From CAZWSE01 sp964636575 (GTDB lineage Bacteria > Pseudomonadota > Alphaproteobacteria > Rhodobacterales > Rhodobacteraceae), in the NCBI GenBank assembly GCA_964636575.1, contig CAZWSE010000028.1:1-35592 (forward strand): 35,592 bases of DNA, in the 5' to 3' direction. Numbering within the stretch: the first letter of the stretch is position 1; the number at the start of each line of letters is the position of its first letter. The translations under genes were made by a program, and so were the position numbers. Under the pieces are notes generated by a model that did no database searches, was not told the DNA's origin, and was given only the letters and a program-made list of their open reading frames with translations. Positions 7,809 to 15,997 of the stretch are shown here, piece by piece.

Positions 7809-7851
7809 GTGATCGCCTTGGGTGGACGTGTCTGGACCAAAAGGAGATCAC
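7809..7851 (+). promoter_or_regulatory. Shine-Dalgarno-sequestering hairpin of the FMN riboswitch
   Basis: GTGATCGCCTT (7809-7819) pairs with AAGGAGATCAC (7841-7851) at 10 of 11 positions. The second arm contains the AAGGAG ribosome-binding site of ribH, whose ATG is at 7854. There is no T-run, so I infer control of translation initiation rather than transcription termination. Confidence 0.7.
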
Positions 7852-7853
7852 AC

Positions 7854-8291
7854 ATGACACATGGCAATCCTGCCCCCGCCCGTTTCGCATTTATCAAAGC
7901 CCAGTGGCACGCCGACATCGTGGATCGTGCCTTGGATGGGTTTGCCGAAACGATCCCCCCCGACCGTACAGATGTCTTCGACGTGCCCGGCGCGTTTGAA
8001 ATGCCGTTAAAGGCTCTAACACTGGCCAAAACGGGGAAGTATGACGCCATCATCTGCGCAGCCTTCGTCGTGGACGGGGGTATATACAGGCATGACTTCG
8101 TGGCCGCCGCCGTCGTTGATGGTTTGATGCGTGCAGGGCTCGACAGTGGGGTTCCGGTGCTCTCGGTCTCGCTGACGCCGCATCACTATCAGGAAACCGA
8201 CCATCACAACGCAATCTACCGCGATCATTTCGTTGTCAAAGGACGAGAGGCCGCAAAAGCCGCGCTATCGATCACCAAGGTAGTCGACTAA
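7854..8291 (+). CDS. ribH2: 6,7-dimethyl-8-ribityllumazine synthase, type II (RibH2)
   Basis: Condenses the ribityl-amino-uracil with dihydroxybutanone phosphate, the penultimate riboflavin step. The 145-aa protein matches the Brucella/Rhizobium RibH2 subtype rather than the icosahedral type I. It has FIKAQWHADIVDRAL, DVFDVPGAFEMPL, AAFVVDGGIYRHDFVA (catalytic His in YRHDF) and VLSVSLTPHHYQETD. The start is set by AAGGAG seven nt upstream. A single gene follows the riboswitch. Its last 27 nt overlap the 3' end of thiQ on the other strand, so there is no room for a separate terminator. Confidence 0.94.
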   Translation: MTHGNPAPARFAFIKAQWHADIVDRALDGFAETIPPDRTDVFDVPGAFEMPLKALTLAKTGKYDAIICAAFVVDGGIYRHDFVAAAVVDGLMRAGLDSGVPVLSVSLTPHHYQETDHHNAIYRDHFVVKGREAAKAALSITKVVD

Positions 8292-8963
8292 AGCCTGCGG
8301 CGGATCAGCAAACAGGGCATCCGTCGGTTGCGGCGGATGTGCCTTCCCGTCTGCCACGACAATCGTCTGACCGGCGATCCGGCGGGCGTCTTCGGGCGCA
8401 TGGCTGACCATCAACACGGTGGCATTCGTATCCGCCGCCACCTGCGCAACCAGATCAAGCATCTCAACCCGCAAAGCCGGCCCAAGGGCAGCGAAAGGCT
8501 CATCCAGCAGAATGACAGGTTTGCCCTGAACCAACACGCGGGCAAGGGCAGCACGACTTTGCTGCCCCCCCGACAAGGCAGCAGGCTTGCGCGCGCCCAT
8601 ATCAGCCAATCCGACCTTTTCTAGCGCCACCTTAACATTGCGGTTCTGCGCCTCAGACAGTTTCAAATCAGGACGCACCCCAAGCCCGACATTCTGAGCA
8701 ATTGTTAGGTGCGGAAACAGGTTATTGTCTTGAAACAGTATCGCGACAGGGCGATCAGAAGGGGGTTTGTCGGTCAGATCGACACCATCCAACACGACGC
8801 GCCCCTGCACTGGCAAAAACCCCGCAATCGCATTGATTAGGGTCGATTTACCAGCACCGGACGGGCCAATCACAGCAACCATCTCACCTTGCTCAACAGA
8901 CAAGGACGCGGTCAACGAAAAGGGGCCTTGCCGGATCACCAGATCTTCAAGTGTCAGCGCCAT
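8265..8963 (-). CDS. thiQ: Thiamine ABC transporter ATP-binding protein ThiQ
   Basis: The ATPase of the thiamine / thiamine-phosphate importer. In 232 aa it has Walker A GPSGAGKST, the Q-loop in AILFQDNNLFPHLT, the signature LSGGQQ, Walker B VILLDEPF and the switch His in LMVSHAPED. The start ATG8963 overlaps the end of thiP by 17 nt, showing translational coupling; more upstream in-frame codons lie deep inside thiP and are not needed. Third gene of thiBPQ, under the TPP riboswitch. The 3' end runs 27 nt into ribH2 on the other strand. Confidence 0.93.
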   Translation of the reverse strand: MALTLEDLVIRQGPFSLTASLSVEQGEMVAVIGPSGAGKSTLINAIAGFLPVQGRVVLDGVDLTDKPPSDRPVAILFQDNNLFPHLTIAQNVGLGVRPDLKLSEAQNRNVKVALEKVGLADMGARKPAALSGGQQSRAALARVLVQGKPVILLDEPFAALGPALRVEMLDLVAQVAADTNATVLMVSHAPEDARRIAGQTIVVADGKAHPPQPTDALFADPPQALVDYLGDR

Positions 8964-10497
8964 ATCGCCCCCATGTGTCAAACAGCCAGAACACGCCAAA
9001 CGCCAAAACCAGCAGCAAAACAGCAGCACCCGCTGCGGCTGTGTTTTGATAGGACCCCATCAACCGGTACATTTGCAACGGCAGGGTTGTCCGGTCAGGA
9101 TCATCGAACAAAGCAATCACGCCCAAGTCTCCGATAGAAAACGCAGCCGCCAAACCCGCCGCAAACCCCAACTGAGGCCGCAATCGGGGCAACAGGACCA
9201 GCCGCCACAGCGCCCACCCGCCGATTCCCAAAGACGCAGCCAGACGGCCATAGGTCTGCACGGTCTCTCGCATCGACGGCACAATAATCCGAAGCGCGAA
9301 GGGCAGTGCCAAAATTGAATTCACACCCGCCGTTACGATCAACGCAAAACTGGTCGGATTGGCCCAAGGGTTGATCAAAATGAACAGACCAGTGCCAATC
9401 ATCAAAGGCGATGCAGTCAGTCCGATAAACCCGATTGCCTCCGACCAGGGCTTGCCGCTTTGAACGATCATGGCAGCGATGGGCAAGGCAACGGTCATCA
9501 GGACAGCGGTGCTCAGCAAAGCGACCCAAATTGAGGTGAATCCTGCGAAATAGACACTGTTCGGCATCTCAAACAAGCCACCCAGCCCGCGCAAAACAAC
9601 GGCCCCCATCGGTACGATCAGAAAAAGGGCGGCGATGGTGATAACGGATGCATCAAACCACTTTGATCCGGCGTCATCCCACCGCTGAACAGGCCGGTCC
9701 AAACCGCCCGCAAATCCAGTATCCCGCACAAGCTTGAAGGCAACCGTCGCGGCAACGCCTGCAATCAAGATCTGCACAATCGAAAGCATCGCAGCGCGGC
9801 CCAGATCGAAATCAAACCGGAACGCTTCATAAATCGCCAGTTCAACCGTGGTCGCCTTAGGTCCGCCACCAATGGTCAAAGCCACGGCAAAACTGGTCAG
9901 ACAGATCGCAAAGATAATGGCCAAAGCACCCGGTACAACGCGCAACAACATAGGGCGTTCCAAAACGCGGAATATGTCGCGCCCCGAAAATCCCAGACTG
10001 GCCGCCAGTCGAAAACGCTCTGTCGGGATATCGTGCCAGCCTTGCAGCAGAAGCCGTGTGGCAAGGGGCATGTTGAAAAACACATGCGCCAGCAAAACGC
10101 CTTGCAGGCCGTAAATGCCAATCTGGGGCAAGCCCAACGCAGCTAACCCATCATTGACGAACCCATTGCGGCCAAACACAACCAGCAGCCCCATAACGGC
10201 AACAACAACGGGCAAAATGAAGGGGGCACCCAACAAGGTTATCAGCGCCGAACGACCCTTAAAGGACCGACGGGCTAAAGCACGGGCAACAGGAATAGCG
10301 AAGAAAACGGATAGAACGGCTGACAGAAAGGCCTGCCAAACCGTAAAGCGAACAGCAGCCCAATCAGACGGGGCAAACCCCTGCCCCGCCTCTGCGCGGG
10401 ACAAGACAGCCGCCAATGCACCTAGCACCACCGCAACGATAACAAACGCTGCAATGGTGCCAGGCCATTTGCTTAGTTGGACAGGGCGTTCAACCAT
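8947..10497 (-). CDS. thiP: Thiamine ABC transporter permease ThiP
   Basis: A 516-aa inner-membrane permease made of two fused permease halves with about twelve hydrophobic helices, as usual for ThiP and FbpB-type iron permeases. EAA-like coupling loops are visible (PTERFRLAASLGFSGRDIFR in the first half, YGRLAASLGIGGWALWRLV in the second). The position between thiB and thiQ, and the TPP riboswitch upstream, fix the substrate as thiamine rather than iron. The start overlaps the end of thiB by 25 nt. Confidence 0.93.
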   Translation of the reverse strand: MVERPVQLSKWPGTIAAFVIVAVVLGALAAVLSRAEAGQGFAPSDWAAVRFTVWQAFLSAVLSVFFAIPVARALARRSFKGRSALITLLGAPFILPVVVAVMGLLVVFGRNGFVNDGLAALGLPQIGIYGLQGVLLAHVFFNMPLATRLLLQGWHDIPTERFRLAASLGFSGRDIFRVLERPMLLRVVPGALAIIFAICLTSFAVALTIGGGPKATTVELAIYEAFRFDFDLGRAAMLSIVQILIAGVAATVAFKLVRDTGFAGGLDRPVQRWDDAGSKWFDASVITIAALFLIVPMGAVVLRGLGGLFEMPNSVYFAGFTSIWVALLSTAVLMTVALPIAAMIVQSGKPWSEAIGFIGLTASPLMIGTGLFILINPWANPTSFALIVTAGVNSILALPFALRIIVPSMRETVQTYGRLAASLGIGGWALWRLVLLPRLRPQLGFAAGLAAAFSIGDLGVIALFDDPDRTTLPLQMYRLMGSYQNTAAAGAAVLLLVLAFGVFWLFDTWGRYGADT

Positions 10498-11450
10498 TCC
10501 GCCAAGGCCTCATCCCGCAGCGCAGGCGCATCCGCCGCTGGCACCATAAGAGCCTTCTTCGGCTGGATTAGGGTCGAAAACCCGTCAGGCAAGCCACCTT
10601 CAGGGGTTGCGGCAGGATACATCCAGTTGGTGGTTGGAATGATCGACTGAAAGGCGTCAGATACCATGAAGCTCAGAAACTGATCCGCCAATTCGGGCTG
10701 GTCCGTTCCTGCGACTTTCCCGGCAACCTCGATCTGCATGTAGTGGCCTTCATCGAACAAGGCAGCGGTCTTTGTGGCGTCCTCTTCGGCGATCAGGTGA
10801 TAGGCTGGCGAGGTCGTGTAAGACAGCACCAGATCAGATTCGCCTTCCAGAAACAGCCCATATGCATCGGACCAACCCTTGGTCACGGTCACGATGTTGT
10901 CCGACAGGTCCGCCCATATGGCAGGGGCCTCATCGCCATAAGCGGCTTTAACCCACATCAACAGACCAAGCCCGGGGGTAGACGACCGTGGATCCTGAAT
11001 GATGATCTTCAGATCCGACGCAGCCAGTTCCTTGAAGTTCGCAGGGGCAACCAGATCAGTGCCATGCACAAAAGCAAAGTAGCCCCAGTCAAACGGAACA
11101 AAGGTGTCGTCCGCCCAGATGATCGGCAGATCAAGGTCAGCCTCGACCTTGTGCGGGGCGAAAAGCGCGGTGTCTTTGGCAGTTTGGGTCAGGTTCGTAT
11201 CAAGACCTAAAACGACATCGGCCTCTGTTCGGGCACCTTCCAGCTTCAAACGGGCCAGCAAAGCAGCACCGTCTCCGGCACCGACGAACTGCAAGTCACA
11301 GCCGCAGGTTTCCTCAAAAGCAGCCTCAACGGCAGGGCCAGGGCCCCAATCGCTGGTGAAACTGTCATAGGTATAAACGGTCAAAACGGGGGTGTCGGCC
11401 AAAGCGGCCGAAGCTCCGATAAGAGCCGCTGCAAACGTAAGATACTTCAT
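10473..11450 (-). CDS. thiB: Periplasmic thiamine-binding protein ThiB
   Basis: Captures thiamine and its phosphates for ThiPQ. The 325-aa precursor starts MKYLTFAAALIGASAALA, a Sec signal peptide, then TPVLTVYTYDSFTSDWG, the ThiB N-terminus. The conserved VVLGLDTNL and FVPFDWGYFAFV segments follow, and the WSDAYGLFLEGESDLVLSYTTSPAYH stretch lines the ligand cleft. ATG11450 is preceded by GGAGG with five nt spacing. First gene of thiBPQ and directly controlled by the riboswitch leader. Confidence 0.94.
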   Translation of the reverse strand: MKYLTFAAALIGASAALADTPVLTVYTYDSFTSDWGPGPAVEAAFEETCGCDLQFVGAGDGAALLARLKLEGARTEADVVLGLDTNLTQTAKDTALFAPHKVEADLDLPIIWADDTFVPFDWGYFAFVHGTDLVAPANFKELAASDLKIIIQDPRSSTPGLGLLMWVKAAYGDEAPAIWADLSDNIVTVTKGWSDAYGLFLEGESDLVLSYTTSPAYHLIAEEDATKTAALFDEGHYMQIEVAGKVAGTDQPELADQFLSFMVSDAFQSIIPTTNWMYPAATPEGGLPDGFSTLIQPKKALMVPAADAPALRDEALAEWLNALSN

Positions 11451-11452
11451 GG

Positions 11453-11489
11453 CATCCTCCAAAATGCGGCGGGTAGAAAAGTGAGGATG
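11453..11489 (-). promoter_or_regulatory. Shine-Dalgarno-sequestering hairpin of the TPP riboswitch
   Basis: On the minus-strand transcript, CATCCTC (11489-11483) is perfectly complementary to GAGGATG (11459-11453), which contains the thiB Shine-Dalgarno GGAGG. No poly-U terminator follows, so I infer translational control. Confidence 0.65.
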
Positions 11490-11499
11490 ATGTTCCAAA

Positions 11500-11583
11500 C
11501 CTTCCCTCCGCCAGTGTTAACTGGTTCAGGTTCAACGGGTCAGCTTGCGCAATCTCAGCCATTCAGAACGGCCCCCCGAGGTA
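11500..11583 (-). promoter_or_regulatory. TPP riboswitch (THI element)
   Basis: Read on the minus strand it has CCTCGGGGGGCC, then GGCTGAGATTGCGC, GCTGACCCGTTGAACCTGA, CAGTTAACACTGGCG and GAGGGAAGG. These are the conserved blocks of the THI box in the right order. It lies 50 nt upstream of thiB, so thiamine diphosphate represses the importer. Confidence 0.97.
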
Positions 11584-11679
11584 CGAATACATCTAGGCGG
11601 GCGCATCGGTATTGGCAAGGCGAATTGGGTTGAGAAGCGGCAAAGCCAAAGGTACACCGTCCGCAAAGGAGCCTACCCC

Positions 11680-12783
11680 ATGTCGATGAACAGCTTTGGC
11701 CATCTCTTCCGCGTCACCACTTGGGGTGAAAGCCACGGACCTGCGATCGGGGCCACCGTCGACGGTTGCCCGCCCGGTGTTCCGGTCGACGCGGACATGA
11801 TCCAGCACTGGCTCGACAAGCGCAAACCGGGGCAGAACAAATACACCACGCAACGGCGCGAAGCCGATGAGGTGCGCATCTTATCCGGCGTGTTCGAAGG
11901 GGTCACCACTGGCACGCCCATCCAATTGCTGATCGAGAACACAGATCAACGGTCAAAGGACTACGGCGACATCAAGGATAAGTTCCGCCCCGGCCATGCA
12001 GACATTACCTATTTCCAGAAATACGGCGTGCGCGACTATCGCGGTGGCGGGCGGTCTTCAGCGCGTGAAACGGCGTCTCGGGTGGCCGCAGGCGGTCTGG
12101 CACGCGAAGCGATCAAAGCCATTGCACCGGGCGTCCAGATCACAGGCTACATGACCCAAATGGGGCCGCATCAAATCGACCGTGATCAGTTTGACTGGGA
12201 CCAGATCGAACAAAATCCATTCTGGGTGCCGGATGCCAAAGCGGCGACCGATTGGGCAGACTATCTGGATGGATTGCGCAAGTCAGGTTCCAGCGTAGGC
12301 GCCATCATCGAAGTGACAGCACGCGGTGTCCCCGCAGGCCTTGGTGCGCCGGTTTATGGCAAGTTAGACACTGATTTGGCCGCCGCCATGATGAGCATCA
12401 ACGCCGTCAAAGGTGTCGAAATCGGCGAAGGCATGTCCGCTGCGATGCTTACAGGCGAACTGAACGCAGACGAGATCGAAATGGGGCCCGACGGGCCTCT
12501 CTATTCGTCCAACCACGCAGGCGGGATCTTGGGCGGCATCAGCACTGGGCAGGACATCGTCGTGCGGTTCGCGGTGAAGCCGACGTCAAGCATCCTGACC
12601 ACGCGCAAGACCATCACCAAGCAAGGTGAGAACACTGAAATCATCACCAAAGGACGCCACGACCCCTGCGTCGGGATCAGGGCCGTCCCTGTGGGCGAGG
12701 CCATGATGGCCTGCGTCATTCTAGACCACATGCTGCTGCATCGTGGGCAAGTCGGGGAAAACAGAGGCCACATTGGCGGTTGA
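11680..12783 (+). CDS. aroC: Chorismate synthase
   Basis: Last step of the shikimate pathway (EPSP to chorismate), dependent on reduced FMN. The 367-aa protein has the family signatures GHLFRVTTWGESHGPAIGA near the N-terminus, FRPGHADITYFQKYGVRDYRGGGRSSARETASR in the middle (catalytic His in PGHAD), and a C-terminal RHDPCVGIRAVPVGEAM. ATG11680 is taken as start with AAAGGAG eight nt upstream. It is divergent from thiB; the leader lies opposite the TPP riboswitch promoter. The following exporter gene overlaps its end. Confidence 0.97.
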   Translation: MSMNSFGHLFRVTTWGESHGPAIGATVDGCPPGVPVDADMIQHWLDKRKPGQNKYTTQRREADEVRILSGVFEGVTTGTPIQLLIENTDQRSKDYGDIKDKFRPGHADITYFQKYGVRDYRGGGRSSARETASRVAAGGLAREAIKAIAPGVQITGYMTQMGPHQIDRDQFDWDQIEQNPFWVPDAKAATDWADYLDGLRKSGSSVGAIIEVTARGVPAGLGAPVYGKLDTDLAAAMMSINAVKGVEIGEGMSAAMLTGELNADEIEMGPDGPLYSSNHAGGILGGISTGQDIVVRFAVKPTSSILTTRKTITKQGENTEIITKGRHDPCVGIRAVPVGEAMMACVILDHMLLHRGQVGENRGHIGG

Positions 12784-13711
12784 TCCAGCCTCGACACGAC
12801 CGGGCCTCGCCGTCGCGCTAAAGGTCATGGCGGTCTTTTTGTTTACGATCATGGCGGCCATGATCAAAAGCACATCCGACGCAGTACCACCCGGACAACA
12901 GGTGTTCTTCAGATCCTGCTTTGCGATCCCCGTGATCCTGATCTGGCTGGCACAGCGCGGCGAATTGCGGAACGGGTTGGTGACCAAGAACCCCATGGGT
13001 CACTTCTGGCGGGGGCTGTTCGGAACCTGCGGGATGGGGTTCACCTTCGCGGGCCTCGGGCTACTGCCCCTCCCCGAAGTCACGGCCATCGGGTTTGGAA
13101 CACCAATCTTCACGGTTCTTCTGGCAGCCCTTTTGCTCGGCGAACGGATCAAACTGATACGGATCACCGCCGTCGCGATGGGCCTTCTGGGGGTGCTGAT
13201 CATCCTGTCGCCGCGCTTGCTGGATCAACCCTCACTCCAAGACGGGGCAACACTCGGCGCGATCTTCATCCTTGCGGCAACACTTATGCGATCCCTCGTG
13301 CAGATCCACATTCGCAGGCTGGTCCAATCAGAACACACGGCAGCCGTGGTATTCTACTTTTCGGCCACCGCATCAATCATGTCACTGTTCACGATCCCCT
13401 TCGGATGGGTCACACCAAGCTGGGGCGTCGTCGGGATTCTCATCAGCGCGGGTCTGATCGGCGGGGTCGCGCAGATCTTGGTCACATCGTCCTACAGGTT
13501 CGGCAACGTGTCGATGCTGGCACCATTTGACTACGCATCCATGCTGTTCGCCATCGTCATCGGGTTCGTCTGGTTCGACGAATTGCCAACCGCGGTCATG
13601 CTGATCGGGGCGGCTTTGGTCATGGCAGCGGGCGGGCTGGTGCTTTGGCGGGAACGGCAACTGGGACTAGAACGCAGACGGGCGCGCCAAGTCACCGATC
13701 CAAAGGGCTAG
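12773..13711 (+). CDS. EamA/DMT-family transporter
   Basis: A 312-aa inner-membrane protein with ten hydrophobic helices in two EamA repeats (first repeat about residues 8-140, second about 150-295). The conserved segments GLGLLPLPEVTAIGFGTPIF and LMIGAALVMAAGG-like ends (LIGAALVMAAGGLVL) are typical of the RhaT/YdcZ-like drug/metabolite exporters. TTG12773 with GAGG five nt upstream is preferred; GTG12743 is an alternative. Either way it overlaps aroC, so the two are translated from one message. The substrate is not predictable. A terminator follows. Confidence 0.88.
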   Translation: MAVDPASTRPGLAVALKVMAVFLFTIMAAMIKSTSDAVPPGQQVFFRSCFAIPVILIWLAQRGELRNGLVTKNPMGHFWRGLFGTCGMGFTFAGLGLLPLPEVTAIGFGTPIFTVLLAALLLGERIKLIRITAVAMGLLGVLIILSPRLLDQPSLQDGATLGAIFILAATLMRSLVQIHIRRLVQSEHTAAVVFYFSATASIMSLFTIPFGWVTPSWGVVGILISAGLIGGVAQILVTSSYRFGNVSMLAPFDYASMLFAIVIGFVWFDELPTAVMLIGAALVMAAGGLVLWRERQLGLERRRARQVTDPKG

Positions 13712-13718
13712 GACCAAA

Positions 13719-13748
13719 GAAAAGCGCCAGCCAAAACCAGCGCTTTTC
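13719..13748. terminator. Bidirectional terminator between the exporter gene and ilvE
   Basis: GAAAAGCGC (13719-13727) pairs with GCGCTTTTC (13740-13748) across a 12-nt loop. The A and T flanks let the hairpin act in both directions for the convergent stops at 13711 and 13759. Confidence 0.85.
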
Positions 13749-13758
13749 AGTCTCTAAC

Positions 13759-14628
13759 TCAGGCGCGAACGAGCTTTTCGTAGTCGGCGGCGATCTCTTG
13801 AACCAATGCGCCAACCTCAAAGCTGTAAGGGCCAATCTCACCGACAGGGGTGACCTCTGCAGCGGTGCCCGTCAGCCAGCACTGCTCAAAGCTTTCCAGC
13901 TCTTCCGGCATGATATGACGCTCATGCACTTTGATCTGTTTGTCTCTCAACATGCCGATAACTGTCTGACGGGTCAGACCATTCAAAAACGCATCAGCAA
14001 GCGGCGTATGCACTTCGCCATCTTTCACGAAGAAGATATTGGCGCCGGTCGCCTCGGCCACATAGCCGCGATAATCCATCATCATGGCGTCGGAACAGCC
14101 CTTAGCCTCGGCCGCATGCTTGGACATGGTAGCAATCATGTACAAACCAGCTGCTTTCGCCTGCGATGGGGCTGTTTCGGGGGATGGGCGTTTCCACTTG
14201 GCAATATCCAGCTTTGCACCCTTGGTCTTGGCATCGCCGTAGTAGTTGCCCCACTCCCAAACGGCGACAGCCAGATGAACAGGGTTCTTGGACGACGCGA
14301 CACCCATGTCTTCGCCAGCACCACGCCACGCCAACGCGCGAACATAGGCGTTTGTCAGACCATTGGCATCCAAGGCGGCTTGTTTGGCAGCTTCGATTTC
14401 ATCGACGGTGTAAGGAATATCAAAGTCAATCAGCTTCCCGGATTCGATCAGGCGTGCAGAATGTTCGCGGGATTTGAAAATCTTGCCGTTATAGCACCGC
14501 TCACCCTCAAAGACAGAGCTGGCATAATGCATGGCATGGGTCAGAATATGGACATTCGCACCGCGCCAATCGACCAGTTCACCATCCATCCAGATCTTGC
14601 CATCGCGATCATCATATCCACCAGCCAT
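13759..14628 (-). CDS. ilvE: Branched-chain amino acid aminotransferase
   Basis: PLP fold-type IV transaminase for the last step of Val, Leu and Ile synthesis. In 289 aa it has the DGELVDWRGANVHILTHAMHYASSVFEGER start block, the PLP Lys in PSQAKAAGLYM, and the later DYRGYVAEATGANIFFVKDG and TGTAAEVTPVGEIG blocks that hold the phosphate group. This matches IlvE class I. The start has GAGAGG eight nt upstream. Divergent from petP; the shared 158-bp gap holds a palindrome flanked by direct repeats. Confidence 0.95.
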   Translation of the reverse strand: MAGGYDDRDGKIWMDGELVDWRGANVHILTHAMHYASSVFEGERCYNGKIFKSREHSARLIESGKLIDFDIPYTVDEIEAAKQAALDANGLTNAYVRALAWRGAGEDMGVASSKNPVHLAVAVWEWGNYYGDAKTKGAKLDIAKWKRPSPETAPSQAKAAGLYMIATMSKHAAEAKGCSDAMMMDYRGYVAEATGANIFFVKDGEVHTPLADAFLNGLTRQTVIGMLRDKQIKVHERHIMPEELESFEQCWLTGTAAEVTPVGEIGPYSFEVGALVQEIAADYEKLVRA

Positions 14629-14664
14629 CGTCTTATCCTCTCAGCGGTCATGTCATTTTTGCAT

Positions 14665-14709
14665 TTATTGCGCAAACTACGTCCGCATCGGACATATTAT
14701 TGCGTCAAA
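14665..14709. promoter_or_regulatory. Candidate operator between ilvE and petP
   Basis: A dyad GTCCG-N3-CGGAC (14681-14693) sits exactly between two copies of TTATTGCG (14665-14672 and 14697-14704), 32 bp apart, about three helical turns. It lies 37-80 bp from the ilvE start and 78-122 bp from the petP start, a typical position for a regulator acting on both promoters. Confidence 0.45.
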
Positions 14710-14786
14710 ACTGTGATTCGATACCGCTTCGGCCTTGGAATGTCAACAACACTGACATATGCTGACCCGAACACGACGAGAGTATA

Positions 14787-15296
14787 ATGGCCGACGGACG
14801 CACCCCCTCTTCTTCTGGTGAAAGCCTGCTGTATCTGACCGATGAACAGCTCAGACAGGGTATTGAGGCCATGTTTTTCGCCTATCGCGGGTTCACAGCG
14901 GACCCCGATCGTATCCTAAGCGACATTGAATACGGACGGGCACACCACCGCGCACTGCACTTCATCAACCGGTCCCAAGGGACAACGGTGAACAATCTGC
15001 TGGCGCTGCTGGGGGTCACAAAACAGTCCCTAAACCGCGTTCTGCGGACCTTGATCAAAGACGGGCTGGTCGAAAGCCGTGTCGGGTCTGTCGACAAACG
15101 CGAACGACATTTGTACTTGACCGAAGCAGGACAAACACTGGAACGCAGGCTTTCTGATGCTCAACGCACGCGGATGCGGGCAGCATATCGTGAGGCAGGA
15201 CCAGACTCTGTTGCTGGGTTCCGCAAAGTGCTAGAAGCCATGATGGACCCGGACATGCGCCGGGCCTACACTCGGATCAAGGATGCCAGTTCATGA
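14787..15296 (+). CDS. petP: MarR-family regulator, PetP-like
   Basis: A 169-aa winged-helix regulator. The core LHFINRSQGTTVNNLLALLGVTKQSLNRVLRTLIKDGLVES is the MarR recognition helix region, followed by the wing with the conserved DKRERHLYLTEAG. Its stop overlaps the start of an OmpR-type response regulator, the arrangement described as petP-petR in Rhodobacter capsulatus, where these genes stand next to petABC. Here petABC is about 10 kb away. The RBS (GAGAG) is weak. The PetP assignment rests on the gene pair; the MarR fold itself is clear. Confidence 0.85.
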   Translation: MADGRTPSSSGESLLYLTDEQLRQGIEAMFFAYRGFTADPDRILSDIEYGRAHHRALHFINRSQGTTVNNLLALLGVTKQSLNRVLRTLIKDGLVESRVGSVDKRERHLYLTEAGQTLERRLSDAQRTRMRAAYREAGPDSVAGFRKVLEAMMDPDMRRAYTRIKDASS

Positions 15297-15994
15297 CAGA
15301 ACCCGACGCCCACCTGCTGATCGTTGACGATGACGAACGGATCAGAAGCCTGTTGCAAAAGTTTCTCAGCCGGAACGGTTTTCTTGTCACCACAGCCCGC
15401 GATGCCGCCCATGCGCGCCGCATCCTGTCGGGGCTCGACTTTGATATGATCGTGATGGACGTGATGATGCCGGGCGAAGACGGGGTCGCGCTGACAGCCG
15501 CGCTCCGCGAAGATCGGACCACGCCAATCTTGTTACTGACAGCCAAAGGCGAAACCGAAAACCGCATCCAAGGGCTAGAGGCCGGCGCAGATGACTATCT
15601 GGTCAAACCCTTTGAACCCAAAGAACTGCTTTTGCGGATCAATGCAATCTTGCGTCGGATGCCCGAAACACCCGCCGATGCGGCAAAACCCAAAATCCTA
15701 AACCTCGGCCCTATCCGCTATGACATGGAAAAGGGCGAGATGTGGCAAGGCGAAGACATCGTGCGTCTGACCGGTACGGAAAGCCAGTTGATGAAGATTT
15801 TCAGCGCCACATTGGGTGAGCCGATCACGCGGTCAAAGCTTGTCGAAGAACTGGGCCGCGATCACGGGCAAGCGCAAGAACGCGCCGTAGATGTTCAAAT
15901 CACACGGCTGCGGCGCAAGATCGAACAAGACCCTAAACAGCCACGTTATCTGCAAACCGTGCGCGGTGCCGGATACATGCTGACGGCGGACTGA
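15293..15994 (+). CDS. petR: OmpR-type response regulator, PetR-like
   Basis: A 233-aa regulator with a receiver domain (residues about 7-120) and an OmpR/PhoB winged-helix output domain (about 135-230). The receiver shows the acidic pair in IVDDDERIR, phosphoacceptor Asp56 in IVMDVMMPG, the Thr/Ser in LLLTAKGE and Lys in YLVKPFEP. The output domain ends VDVQITRLRRKIEQD ... VRGAGYML. No histidine kinase gene lies nearby. In R. capsulatus PetR is reported as needed for bc1-dependent growth. The ATGA overlap couples it to petP. It is followed by genes for a deacetylase-like protein and isoprenoid synthesis on the same transcript. Confidence 0.88.
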   Translation: MTEPDAHLLIVDDDERIRSLLQKFLSRNGFLVTTARDAAHARRILSGLDFDMIVMDVMMPGEDGVALTAALREDRTTPILLLTAKGETENRIQGLEAGADDYLVKPFEPKELLLRINAILRRMPETPADAAKPKILNLGPIRYDMEKGEMWQGEDIVRLTGTESQLMKIFSATLGEPITRSKLVEELGRDHGQAQERAVDVQITRLRRKIEQDPKQPRYLQTVRGAGYMLTAD

Positions 15995-15997
15995 CCC

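Noticed and set aside
13645..14787. A 380-codon plus-strand open frame across ilvE
   Set aside because: Antisense to ilvE and crosses the terminator; the ilvE protein is unmistakable.
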